This document shows positions 20,401 through 27,856 of a stretch of 64,000 nt of DNA, in pieces. Position 1 is the first letter of the stretch. Every line of letters starts with the position of its first letter. The position numbers and the translations under genes were made by a program. The notes under the pieces were generated by a model, which was not told the DNA's origin, made no database searches, and was given only the letters and a program-made list of their open reading frames with translations. The DNA comes from Paenibacillus contaminans (GTDB lineage Bacteria > Bacillota > Bacilli > Paenibacillales > NBRC-103111). The DNA is taken from positions 310,001-374,000 of the forward strand of contig NZ_QMFB01000005.1 in NCBI RefSeq assembly GCF_003285015.1. Direction: 5' to 3'.

Positions 20401-20447
20401 AGCAGACAAACAAAAAACGATGCTTTACGAGAAAAACTTTTTTTCAT
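17427..20447 (-). CDS. Secreted DUF4838 glycosidase-like protein with cohesin and type I dockerin
   Basis: 1006 residues: Sec signal peptide to about residue 32; GH20/GH67-like N-domain (ATELEKQAAQELQSYLKRIS); DUF4838 core about 230-520; GH2-like sugar-binding region 660-790; cohesin domain about 820-940 (INFDYDPNVMELVSA); C-terminal type I dockerin in the last 60 residues with two calcium loops, DINQDGKVSIGDL and DINGDGKIDILDL. It is the third DUF4838 paralogue of the locus and differs from the others in its C-terminus. Carrying both cohesin and dockerin, it could chain with itself or dock onto the cohesin-SLH protein encoded next. ATG 20447 with GGAGG 7 nt upstream. It follows the Tat/beta-helix gene after 45 bp. 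Confidence 0.88.
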   Translation of the reverse strand: MKKSFSRKASFFVCLLLLLSLFVSLVPPLAYAEEAGTQSDAEGNAPVAGISNVMGEYLEPNEESVEDPDAGKLELVMEGESRAAIVVTTTATELEKQAAQELQSYLKRISGTELSIVTNASAVTGTKIFVGSAAPDPDLDQIRQGGTDPDSFRLSVSGESIQLVGLSGRGVLFAAYELLEQIGIRWFAPGEIGTEIPSMQTIRVKEQNTIQHPGMTTRVVGGMEYLFAQTKMDFVDKFEGTPWLQHNRGNNTIRLSQHGLLCKITVKERPDLFVQVNGKPTSQFDVTKPEVLTCVVNEALKYLEQNPNAKYINMGPNDGDDFGTSDWDAVDYDPLMGSNSITDRYVKFFNMVLEQIEPQYPDVGIAFLAYVRYMRAPVREIPNPKLLPVIAPISVERIHSMENDMSWERTYLKGLISDWKKLGVDVSFYTYMYNLADPGMPFSMINRTVEEIKHFRKEGMNQLVFEALPSWAYQGPSLYLMSKLNWNPELDVQETLTDYFSKYYGPAAEPMWNHFRKLEDTFIHADHYTGAVFDFSKILTAEVMAALEDTLVEAEGKAPANSGYAERIRMVRVAFDFGKAFTNMRNAYLKFDFVKAKQYYDEAKALLTVASFHSPVIIHPFAGGYLDLFWKYQIEQAYERVTKGNKIIAELPDEWLAMFIPGGNGEKLGLWKPGVGTQSWMKLKTYSDTWSNQGLRYYKGEVWYRTAVNVADKYKDKPIKLWFGDIDEKPRVWVNGKEIQPKSKGIAMVMPWEYDVTSVIKFGQPNDIVVSINNQYLDELGTGGIVGPAILWTTASEPDGEPGTSIDKSILTANVTSIPAGAEFKVNYGLSDVSRAVYAQDINFDYDPNVMELVSARPLIEGVAIVETVKEPAGKLRLIVASQGPEYAVTGNAQVIEVTFRAKNILQTASGVISITSVSLGDAQGNEFQTALSSVTVEVTAGSTGGNHPDINQDGKVSIGDLSFVAAHYGKDSSSPNWEQVKKADINGDGKIDILDLAAVAKKIVE

Positions 20448-20492
20448 TTCGATCCTCCTATTTTTCCATTAAGTGCAACATAAACATTTCCA

Positions 20493-22685
20493 TCATCTCT
20501 TTTGCACACGTACCGTTAGTGTGGCATTAGGCAAATCAATCGTACTGGACATCGGATTGACTACTTCAACCGTTACGGCATTCAAAGCGGATACTCTGGG
20601 GTGCAGCTCGATTCCCTGCGTATCAATATTTAACGTCGCCTCGACAAAATCCCCAAAGGCCGCGCCATTAACGGTAACGACCGGCGGTGCCGGGTCGCGG
20701 CTGCCGCTGGATAAAGATGGCGCATTATAAGTCGTACTTGCGGCAAGCACGGAACTTGCATCATACCGGCTAATAATCCAATTCTTAGAAGCGCGGAAAT
20801 ACTCGGCAAATACAAGGCTAGGGCCGGAAAGGATTAAAGTCTGAGCTGCCGCCGCCGGATTGCCGATCGTTGTTCCCGTCCCCGCCGTAACCGTGATCGT
20901 GCGCATGCCTGTGCGCGGAAATACAAGGATCCTACTTGAGATCCCGGAAGTCATGAAATCATCGCGGATAAAGCTCAGCGTTACGGAAGTACCGGTAACG
21001 ACAGTAACGGGAACCTCCGGCCCATAGACTGACGGATCGACTACAGGTATGTGCAGTTTCTTGTAAGCTGTAGCTACGGAAGAGGACTGGTAATCCAAAT
21101 CGGCAGCTTCGACCGCTCCTTTGCTTACATCAAAATCTATCGCATAACGACCCACGCACTGGCTTATTCTCTGATCGCAAGTCATCGGATCAAGATTGCC
21201 GATTACGTAGTGACCGACAACGTTGTTATTGGAAACGGCTATCCTTCCTGCCTCGGCATATACCGTATCTATTGAGCCGCCAAGGTGACCGGTATTGGGT
21301 CCGGTGCCTAGCTTAACGGTAATAAGATTAGACTCGCCGCTGCACTTGCCTACCGATCCCGGATAGAGCTGTGCTACATAATATCCGACGGAGCACCCCA
21401 AAGTAGTAATAACCCCGACAGAGAACGGACCGGTCGTGCTTTTGGCAACCTTAAACCCCGAGCCAATACACCACATAGGGCTTTTAGCCGATGCAAAATC
21501 ATCATTCGTTACCCACAGCTGCACCTTTACCGTTCCTGCTCCTCTGTCTATAGAGGTAATCGTATAATCGTTTTTACCGATTACGAGACTATCGCCGACC
21601 TCCGCCTCGTCAGGAATATTCGTAACGCCGGTAAACTCCGTGTATTGCACATGGGTGCCGTATGGCCCTGTAAGCGTGTGACCGGTGTAGGTAAACACGG
21701 CTCCGATTACCGGGGTAATCCCAAATCCGCAATAAAACGTTTGAATCGACTCCACCTTAACGTGATAAGCCAGATCCGGAACCTCAATTCCCTGAACCTT
21801 AAAGTATTTAGCCTCCATACGGCCAAAAACGCTTCCGGATACGTTTGTAATTTTGGCTCCCTTATGGTTCGTTCTTTGAGCCAAGACTGTCGAGCCCTTC
21901 CCTGTCACTATAAAGCTGCCTATATGCGTATTTGGAAAATTATCGATCTCCAGCATCCAATCCGCAGAAGCGTAGTTCGATTGCAGCTTGAGTGTTCCTT
22001 GAATGGAAGACGGCCTGTCAACCGCACCTCCTGCAAATACAATCTTGTCGGATACGATCATGTCTATGTCCCAACTGACAGCCCCCTTAACGTTTGATGC
22101 CCTAGCGGCAAACGCTTGAAGCCCGGCGGTTCGGTCAACGCCGTTTAAGCATCCAAACATATAGGGAGTAAGCGTGCACGATTTACGAATATAACATCCG
22201 CTGCCAGAAGGGGCCGTTTCGCCTGCGCCATTCAAAAAATCCGCATGAGTAGACGCCGCCCCCGTCCACGGCACCGTACTGCTGATGATGTCTCCGCCAT
22301 TATGGTTAGACTTAGGTTCGTCAGCTTTAAAGAAAAAATCGCCGCCCCCTGCGTTTTCACCGTCATAATAGCTCTTAACCGCATACGTTAAGTCTTCGCT
22401 TGCAGACTGATTTAATAAGTCGGCGATCGAGTCTACCGATACGATCGTGCAGCAGCATCCCGAAACACCATAGTCCGGGTTCCCATAGACTGCTCCATGC
22501 ACCGAGTTTTCCGCTTTCCCGAATGCCGTTGACGGTCCGGACAACACGCTTTGTGTTGCGATCGCAGCACCTGCCATTCCTAATGAGGCCAGCAGCTTCC
22601 TCCGGCTAATCTTGCTTTCCGGTTCCGCCTGCGCCCCTTCTTCCTCACGAACCCCGACATTGCGATTCCTATTTTCCTCAAGCAT
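20493..22685 (-). CDS. Tat-exported probable beta-helix protein
   Basis: 730 residues. The long charged n-region is followed by the twin-arginine motif SRRKLLASLG and a hydrophobic Ala/Gly-rich segment. The mature protein shows GVSGCCCTIVSVDSIADLL, the KSYYDGENAGGG motif shared with the protein at 1-1595, and then repetitive Gly/Val/Thr-rich beta-strand sequence typical of tailspike or pectate-lyase-like folds. It ends in a hydrophobic/polar beta-sandwich-like region. It probably acts on or binds extracellular polysaccharide. ATG with AAGGAGGAG about 7 nt upstream. First gene of arm 2, with a cre-like site 49 bp upstream. No enzymatic residues could be identified, so a non-catalytic binding role is possible. 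Confidence 0.72.
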   Translation of the reverse strand: MLEENRNRNVGVREEEGAQAEPESKISRRKLLASLGMAGAAIATQSVLSGPSTAFGKAENSVHGAVYGNPDYGVSGCCCTIVSVDSIADLLNQSASEDLTYAVKSYYDGENAGGGDFFFKADEPKSNHNGGDIISSTVPWTGAASTHADFLNGAGETAPSGSGCYIRKSCTLTPYMFGCLNGVDRTAGLQAFAARASNVKGAVSWDIDMIVSDKIVFAGGAVDRPSSIQGTLKLQSNYASADWMLEIDNFPNTHIGSFIVTGKGSTVLAQRTNHKGAKITNVSGSVFGRMEAKYFKVQGIEVPDLAYHVKVESIQTFYCGFGITPVIGAVFTYTGHTLTGPYGTHVQYTEFTGVTNIPDEAEVGDSLVIGKNDYTITSIDRGAGTVKVQLWVTNDDFASAKSPMWCIGSGFKVAKSTTGPFSVGVITTLGCSVGYYVAQLYPGSVGKCSGESNLITVKLGTGPNTGHLGGSIDTVYAEAGRIAVSNNNVVGHYVIGNLDPMTCDQRISQCVGRYAIDFDVSKGAVEAADLDYQSSSVATAYKKLHIPVVDPSVYGPEVPVTVVTGTSVTLSFIRDDFMTSGISSRILVFPRTGMRTITVTAGTGTTIGNPAAAAQTLILSGPSLVFAEYFRASKNWIISRYDASSVLAASTTYNAPSLSSGSRDPAPPVVTVNGAAFGDFVEATLNIDTQGIELHPRVSALNAVTVEVVNPMSSTIDLPNATLTVRVQKR

Positions 22686-22733
22686 ACCGGCTCCTCCTTG
22701 TCCGCTTCATTTGTTCACCGTTTTCGACATAAA

Positions 22734-22747
22734 TGGAAGCGCTGTCA
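22734..22747 (-). promoter_or_regulatory. cre-like site upstream of the cohesin/dockerin arm
   Basis: TGGAAGCGCTGTCA matches TGWAANCGNTNWCA at 13 of 14 positions (third base G). It sits in the 345-bp divergent region between the arm 2 operon and the AraC gene. A further partial palindrome (CTTCCA against TGGAAG) overlaps it. The rest of the region (22750-23030) is AT-rich with no gene visible. Confidence 0.45.
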
Positions 22748-23030
22748 AAAATACTGGAATACTTCCATCACCACTCCGTTCCCCGCGTATTTGTTAGAGG
22801 ATCTAATGCTTGTTCGGTTCACTTTTTCATGATCTCATCCATTCACCCCATTTTCCGATCTTAGCTCCAGCAGAGAAACTCCCTAAGCTCGTTTTGCGTG
22901 CATCCGCTTACTTTAAGGAGCGATGAAGCTTATAAGTCAAAATTATAGGAAATCGCTACACCTTTTGATATGCACCATGTTACTATAGGCGTAGCACTTT
23001 ATTTCATTTCATCGTTAAGGAGTGTTTCAG

Positions 23031-23849
23031 TTGAATCCCTATTCTGCTGATAGCGTGCTCCCTCATTATCTACAATCGATGCATTGGGCAAACAAGGACA
23101 ATTTCTTGTTAAGTGTTGATATTTATTCGAACTGGATTTTATTCGCTGTGGAGGAAGGAAGCTTTGAGTTTGAGATAGGCGAAGAGAAGGGAACCGGGAG
23201 AGCGGGGGATTTGGTGTTAAGTCCGCCGTATATCCCTTTCCGACGGAAAATCGTTCATAATCTGACCTTCTTCTCGATCAACTTCCAATGGAAAAGCATG
23301 GCGGAGCAAAAAACCGTCACGGATCCCCGGCTGTTATCCCATATTCCCATCGGCAAAATATCCTTGCAAAACAACGAACGGCTGAGTTCCAACTATGACT
23401 ATCTGAGAAAATTGCAAAACAAACATGATGCGACAAGCATTCATCGAAAAAATCATTTACTAAACGACATTTGGCTGCTTTACTGCTTGGAAGCGAATAT
23501 TTTGAAACAGCCGAAGTGGAGTCCCGATCCCTTGATGAGCATCGCCATGAGGCTGATTAATGAAAATTGCTTCGAATATAGCTTCAGCATGAAGAATCTA
23601 TCGGATGATTTGGGCCTTACTCCCGTTCAATTCACCCGAAAATTTAAAACGGCATGGGGAATGACACCTTCGGAATTTGCCATGGAATTGAAAATGGACA
23701 GGGCCAAACGTTTACTTGCCGAAAGCACGTTATCTCTCCAAAAGATCGCGTATCTGTGCGGATTCGAGAACGGGAATTATCTCAGTCGCATTTTTTCCAA
23801 AAAGTTGAATATACAAACTACGGATTACCGCCGTTTGCATCATCGTTAA
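23031..23849 (+). CDS. AraC-family transcriptional regulator with cupin N-domain
   Basis: About 272 residues. Cupin-like sensor (NWILFAVEEGSFEFEIGEE, AGDLVLSPPYIPFRR) then a C-terminal double helix-turn-helix (MKNLSDDLGLTPVQFTRKFK; LQKIAYLCGFENGNYLSRIF). The TTG at 23031 lies 8 nt after TTAAGGAG and is preferred; the in-frame GTG at 23022 overlaps that ribosome site. It is paralogous to the regulator at 15435 and divergent from the Tat/DUF4838/cohesin operon, which it probably activates. Confidence 0.88.
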   Translation: MNPYSADSVLPHYLQSMHWANKDNFLLSVDIYSNWILFAVEEGSFEFEIGEEKGTGRAGDLVLSPPYIPFRRKIVHNLTFFSINFQWKSMAEQKTVTDPRLLSHIPIGKISLQNNERLSSNYDYLRKLQNKHDATSIHRKNHLLNDIWLLYCLEANILKQPKWSPDPLMSIAMRLINENCFEYSFSMKNLSDDLGLTPVQFTRKFKTAWGMTPSEFAMELKMDRAKRLLAESTLSLQKIAYLCGFENGNYLSRIFSKKLNIQTTDYRRLHHR

Positions 23850-23915
23850 GCGTTTTGGGGAACTTGGGGAATAATAAAAGGAAAGGAATTGCAGTGAAGA
23901 AAGGAGTGCGTTAAA

Positions 23916-24560
23916 ATGTTCGCAAGAACGGAAAGCTTGAAGCAATACATACGTCTATACCCGGTAACGACCGCGCTAATCGTCATTAATCTCATTGTAT
24001 TGGGGCTCATGGAATGGTACGGTTCTTCTCAGGATAATGAAACCTTGTACCGGTTCGGCGCTTTATTCGACCTTCCCGGCGAAACGGCCGAGCCATGGAG
24101 GTATGTAACGGCCATTTTTCTGCATATCGGGTTTTCGCATTTGCTGTTCAACTGCTTTACGCTATATGTGTTTGCGCCGCCGCTCGAAATCATGCTGGGG
24201 AAATGGCGGTACATCCTTTTGTACCTGGTGAGCGGAATTGTCGGGAATATCGCCAGCATGCTGCTGCATCAGGACTATTTCATCTCGGCCGGGGCATCCG
24301 GCGCGCTTTACGGCATATACGCCGCCTACTTATACTTGGCAATATTCCGCAAAGATATTATCGACAAGCAAACGAAGCAGACGATCGTTACGATTATCGT
24401 AATCGGATTTCTATATTCCGTCATCGTCCCGAGAGTCGATCTGTACGCCCATTTCGGCGGTTTCGTCGGCGGGTTTGCCACGATCGCGCTGATCGCTCTC
24501 TCCATCAAGCGAAGATACCGCAAAATGATGGAAGAATATGAAGAGCAGGGGCATGAATAA
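23916..24560 (+). CDS. Rhomboid-family intramembrane serine protease
   Basis: 214 residues with about six membrane spans. The rhomboid signature is complete: the HxxxN-type segment HIGFSHLLFNCF, the catalytic serine in GASGALYG and the catalytic histidine in AHFGGFVGGF. It cleaves transmembrane segments of partner proteins inside the lipid bilayer. No N-terminal cytosolic or C-terminal TPR domain is present. ATG 23916 is 9 nt after AAGGAG. It is monocistronic, and no likely substrate is apparent nearby. Confidence 0.9.
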   Translation: MFARTESLKQYIRLYPVTTALIVINLIVLGLMEWYGSSQDNETLYRFGALFDLPGETAEPWRYVTAIFLHIGFSHLLFNCFTLYVFAPPLEIMLGKWRYILLYLVSGIVGNIASMLLHQDYFISAGASGALYGIYAAYLYLAIFRKDIIDKQTKQTIVTIIVIGFLYSVIVPRVDLYAHFGGFVGGFATIALIALSIKRRYRKMMEEYEEQGHE

Positions 24561-24689
24561 AGAGAAGCGGTTGCCTCTCTCCTTGCAAAAGAAGCGAACG
24601 TTCGCCCAATGCGTCATGTTACCGGAGCACATCCTTTCTGAAGCTCAATCGCCAAAGCATTATACACACCAATCATAAAGGGGTCAGTC

Positions 24690-25202
24690 ATGGAAAAGAG
24701 ATATGTCAAAGAATCGAGAACGTACAAAACGTCGCGGATTTTTCCGACAGACGTTAACAATCACAATACGCTGTTCGGCGGCAAGCTGATGTCGTATATC
24801 GACGATATCGCCTCCATCTCCGCATGCAAGCACAGCCGCTGCTCGGTCGTAACGGCCTCGACGGACTCCGTGGACTTCCTGTCCCCGATCCGTCCGACGG
24901 ATTCCGTATGTTTGGAGTCTTTCGTCACCTGGACGGGCAAAAGCTCGATGGAAGTGTTCGTTAAGGTCATCACCGAAGATTTGCGAACCGGCAAAAGGGA
25001 TATCGCCGCGACTTCGTTCCTGACCTTCGTCGCGCTTGACGAAAACAAAAAACCTGCAATTGTGCCTCAGGTCATTCCCGAAACGAATGAAGAAATCATG
25101 CTCCACGATTCCGCGAAGCAGCGCGCCGATATGCGGAAATACCGGCGTGAGGAAAGCAAGAAGTTTTCCGATCATTTGTTGATGAATTTCCCTTGGGAGT
25201 AA
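24690..25202 (+). CDS. Acyl-CoA thioesterase, hotdog fold (YkhA type)
   Basis: 170 residues. The N-terminal segment VNNHNTLFGGKLMSYIDDIASISA carries the family's Asn/Gly-rich active site, followed by SVDFLSPIRPTDSVCLES and the central helix/strand pattern of a single hotdog domain. It hydrolyses acyl-CoA thioesters in the cytoplasm. AAGGGG precedes the ATG. It is followed by a clear terminator at 25273. Confidence 0.9.
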   Translation: MEKRYVKESRTYKTSRIFPTDVNNHNTLFGGKLMSYIDDIASISACKHSRCSVVTASTDSVDFLSPIRPTDSVCLESFVTWTGKSSMEVFVKVITEDLRTGKRDIAATSFLTFVALDENKKPAIVPQVIPETNEEIMLHDSAKQRADMRKYRREESKKFSDHLLMNFPWE

Positions 25203-25272
25203 CGGCAAAGATAAACAGCATGTAAGTTGTGTGAAAGAACGTTCCCCGATTTTTTCGGGCGACAGCAAGTGC

Positions 25273-25320
25273 AAAAGGCTATCCGCTCCTCCCTTTGGGG
25301 ATGTGCAGGATAGCCTTTAT
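25273..25320 (+). terminator. Rho-independent terminator after the thioesterase
   Basis: AAAAGGCTATCC pairs with GGATAGCCTTT around a 23-nt loop that itself contains CTCC/GGGG pairing; a short T-rich tail follows. The next 190 bp to the SDR stop hold no gene I can recognise. Confidence 0.75.
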
Positions 25321-25510
25321 GCTTCTTAAGCAATAATGCTTGCAGCTAAATATGCTGAACCAATGAAGGGAAGTCCGCATTCCACTCCGAATGGGGTTGC
25401 CTCGCCGCTTCAGACATCTCGTTTGGCGTTACTCTTATTGGATGGGCCCTCGGGAAGCAACAACGCAAAGCCAAAAGTCGCTGTAAGGCAATCCCCTTGC
25501 TCCAAATGTA

Positions 25511-26341
25511 TTATGCCAACCCCGTCCACTTCATGCTATTGGCGTACAACTGCTCCTGGAGGGCGATATCGTAAGAGGCGGCACCCGTCTGCTTCACTTG
25601 CTGGTCCTTATAATATTTCCCGGTCCGCCCTTCCAGCTCCGGAGACGATGCCAGAAATAATGGCGTTTGCGCGCCTTGCTCAGGCGTCTTCATGAACAAG
25701 CGCATCAACGGCCGAAGAAATGCCGGCGCGAATTTAGCCGACTGCGGCGTATATATCGCTCCGGGATGCAGCGCGTTAATCGTTACCGACGAGCCTTGGA
25801 GTCTTTTGGCGAGCGTATACGTCATCATGACGACAGCAAGCTTGGCTTGTCCGTATGCGGCAAACGATTTGTAGACCGGCGGATTCAAAACGGTATCGAC
25901 GGCGATCGTTTTCGCCTGCACCTCCGATGCCACGTTCACGATCCTTGCGGGCGCGCTTGCTTTGAGCGTATCCATCAGCAGATGAGTCAGCAGGAACGGC
26001 GCCAAATAATTGACGGCGAACGTCATTTCAAAGCCGTCCATGCTGCGCTCCTGCTTCGAGAACATGCCGCCCGCATTGTTGACGAGCACGTGCAGCTTAT
26101 CATAACGCTCCTTAAACTGGCGGACTACTTGCCGCACAGACTCCAATGAGGCAAAATCCGCTACGAGCAGCTCGATATTGCCGTTCCCGCTTTGCTCGGC
26201 GATTTCCTTGCGGGCCGCTTCCCCGCGCACGCGATCACGGCAAACGATCACGACCTCGGCACCCTGTTTGGCAAGCCCTAATGCGGTCGCTTTGCCGATC
26301 CCCGAATTCGCGCCGGTTACCATTGCTATTTTTCCTTTCAA
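25511..26341 (-). CDS. Short-chain dehydrogenase/reductase
   Basis: 276 residues with the SDR hallmarks: TGANSGIGKATALG cofactor motif, NNAG at about residue 90, and the catalytic YGQAK (YxxxK). It resembles the retinol-dehydrogenase-like branch of the classical SDR family. NAD(P)-dependent oxidoreduction of an unknown small molecule. The start is a TTG at 26341 preceded by GGGGG; the frame begins directly at MKGKIAMVTGANSG. Confidence 0.85.
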   Translation of the reverse strand: MKGKIAMVTGANSGIGKATALGLAKQGAEVVIVCRDRVRGEAARKEIAEQSGNGNIELLVADFASLESVRQVVRQFKERYDKLHVLVNNAGGMFSKQERSMDGFEMTFAVNYLAPFLLTHLLMDTLKASAPARIVNVASEVQAKTIAVDTVLNPPVYKSFAAYGQAKLAVVMMTYTLAKRLQGSSVTINALHPGAIYTPQSAKFAPAFLRPLMRLFMKTPEQGAQTPLFLASSPELEGRTGKYYKDQQVKQTGAASYDIALQEQLYANSMKWTGLA

Positions 26342-26489
26342 CCGATATCCCCCGTCCCTTTTGCATTATCCTATAATTATGCTGCATGCCATCAATGGTA
26401 TTTGGTTTCGGCTTATTATTCAAGGCCTTCCGAAAGTGAAGTTTGTGTGACCGATTCCGGCTTTTTGGCGTAAAATGAATAATTTGTAT

Positions 26490-26518
26490 TTTACTTTGCT
26501 GCGCAATCGCGGTATGAT
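26490..26518 (+). promoter_or_regulatory. Sigma-A-type promoter of the riboswitch transcript
   Basis: TTTACT and TATGAT are separated by exactly 17 bp, about 30 bp before the first conserved riboswitch nucleotides. Confidence 0.5.
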
Positions 26519-26544
26519 AGAAGTATATCTTTTCATATGTTAAT

Positions 26545-26705
26545 GATCGCTGAGTTCCCAAAAGGGAAACGGGGGAACCATCCGAGACCGGTCGAGCACA
26601 ATCCGGTTTCATGGGGTGAATCTTGAGCATACAACGTATGCTCGGGTAGGGCACTCTCAAGCCCGAATCCGACAGCTAACCTCGTAAGCGTTTTGAGAGA
26701 GAACC
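26545..26705 (+). ncRNA. ydaO/yuaA-type c-di-AMP riboswitch
   Basis: Conserved blocks of the family occur in order: GAGTTCCCAAAAGGGAAAC, GGGGGAACCA, GGGGTGAATC, GGGTAGGGC, then CCCGAATCCGACAGCTAACC with CTCGTAAGCG. The class binds cyclic di-AMP and normally switches off potassium uptake, osmolyte or cell-wall genes when the ligand is high. A terminator follows at 26741, and the regulated gene here is the MpsC/DUF2294 gene. Confidence 0.92.
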
Positions 26706-26740
26706 GCTATCGCGCACTCTACAGCTATTTAGCTGATTGT

Positions 26741-26784
26741 AGAAGCCGAGAGTAGAGTTTCTCTACTCGTCAGGCTTCTTTTTT
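26741..26784 (+). terminator. Expression-platform terminator of the c-di-AMP riboswitch
   Basis: AGAAGCC pairs with GGCTTCT and an inner GAGTAGAG with CTCTACTC, followed by a run of Ts. It lies between the aptamer and the gene at 26887, as expected for a transcriptional OFF switch. Confidence 0.85.
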
Positions 26785-26886
26785 ATATTCATTTTTTGTA
26801 AATCATTTTCACAATCACCTGTCGGCCTTTAACGCTTGTGCGAAACAAACAAAGTCATCTTATATTTTAATAAAGGAGTGAGTGCC

Positions 26887-27249
26887 ATGATGAACGAATT
26901 GCGCAACCAGATCGAGGAAGCTTACCTGCAGTGCCACTTGGAAGTGTCGGGTAATCAACCGAACAATATGGACGTACGTATCGTACGCAACCATATCGTC
27001 ATCATGAGAATCGACGGCGACGAAACCGAGCAATCGCCTATATCTCTTCCCGTTTACGGCGAGGACGGCCACCCTCATGCGAGCGTTTCGGAACGCGACC
27101 GGCTTCACATTCTGCTAAAGCAAAAGCTGAGCGACATTACCGGCTTCGAAGTGACATCCATTCAATCGGACATTTTTCTCGATACGGGCGAAAAGCTGGA
27201 CTTGATCCATTTTGAATCGGACGTGGAAAGCAAGTTTGTGACGGACTAA
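26887..27249 (+). CDS. MpsC/DUF2294 family protein
   Basis: 120 residues. The C-terminal part LLKQKLSDITGFEVTSIQSDIFLDTGEKL fits the DUF2294 consensus, which links a helix to the strand V.S.H/QSDIST.TGE. The family is now linked by name to the MpsABC membrane-potential/inorganic-carbon system of Staphylococcus aureus; the biochemical role of MpsC is unclear. It is soluble, with no membrane span. ATG at 26887 is 9 nt after AAAGGAG. It is controlled by the c-di-AMP riboswitch just upstream; no mpsA or mpsB homologue is present in the window. Confidence 0.75.
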   Translation: MMNELRNQIEEAYLQCHLEVSGNQPNNMDVRIVRNHIVIMRIDGDETEQSPISLPVYGEDGHPHASVSERDRLHILLKQKLSDITGFEVTSIQSDIFLDTGEKLDLIHFESDVESKFVTD

Positions 27250-27288
27250 TTGATGACTGGGACATTGTCAATCATTCAAACCCAAAGA

Positions 27289-27331
27289 ACCTCCATCTCC
27301 GCCATTTCATACATGGGGATTTGGAGGTTTT
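27289..27331. terminator. Terminator between MpsC and DUF2500 genes
   Basis: AACCTCCA and TGGAGGTT arms with further CCATTT/ATGGGG pairing, followed by TTTT on the plus strand. It sits between convergent genes and could serve both. Confidence 0.6.
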
Positions 27332-27346
27332 CGCATTCGGCGAGTT

Positions 27347-27736
27347 TTACCAACGCTCGTAGCCGTGATATCGCGTTCCTTGGAAAGTCAAACGGCCCTG
27401 ATCGCCTTCAGCCAATTGGCCGAATTCGCGCCCGTTGACCCGGAATTCCATCCGGTCGCCGCTTTCTACCTGAAACGTTACATAATATGTCGTCGACGTA
27501 TGCATATGAGCCTGCCCGTTTGTATTATGGTTATGGTGGCTCACTTCCGTCCGCTTCGCAACAACCCCGGCTTCGACGGTCAGCACCGGCTGCCGGTTAT
27601 TGCTGCTCCATTCCGCCACGCCGCTAATCAGCTTGACGACTATGAAGATCAATATAATGACAAACACGATCGGAAATAAAGTGCCAACGATCCCAAAGCC
27701 GCCGCCCATGCCGCCAAAACCGCCTATATCAACCAT
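27347..27736 (-). CDS. DUF2500 family membrane protein
   Basis: 129 residues: Gly-rich N-terminus, one hydrophobic span (LFPIVFVIILIFIVVKLI), then a small beta-rich domain with PVLTVEAGVVAKRTEVS, an internal His-rich loop, YYVTFQVESGDRMEFRV and GDQGRLTFQGTRY, matching DUF2500. Function unknown. GGAGGGG precedes ATG 27736. Confidence 0.8.
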   Translation of the reverse strand: MVDIGGFGGMGGGFGIVGTLFPIVFVIILIFIVVKLISGVAEWSSNNRQPVLTVEAGVVAKRTEVSHHNHNTNGQAHMHTSTTYYVTFQVESGDRMEFRVNGREFGQLAEGDQGRLTFQGTRYHGYERW

Positions 27737-27856
27737 GCTATCCCCTCCGTTGCGCTAGCTGCATTCCCCCTTTTCTTATAGTAGGCGGTTTTCCACGGAA
27801 TTTCCAGTGCAGAAAAACTTACGATTAAATGCGAGCAACAAGCAGGAACGCTAGCC

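Noticed and set aside
25321-25510. Gene fragment between the thioesterase terminator and the SDR gene
   Set aside because: A minus-strand frame shows weak protein-like sequence (LEQGDCLTATFGFALLLPEG) but carries a stop and resembles nothing I recognise.
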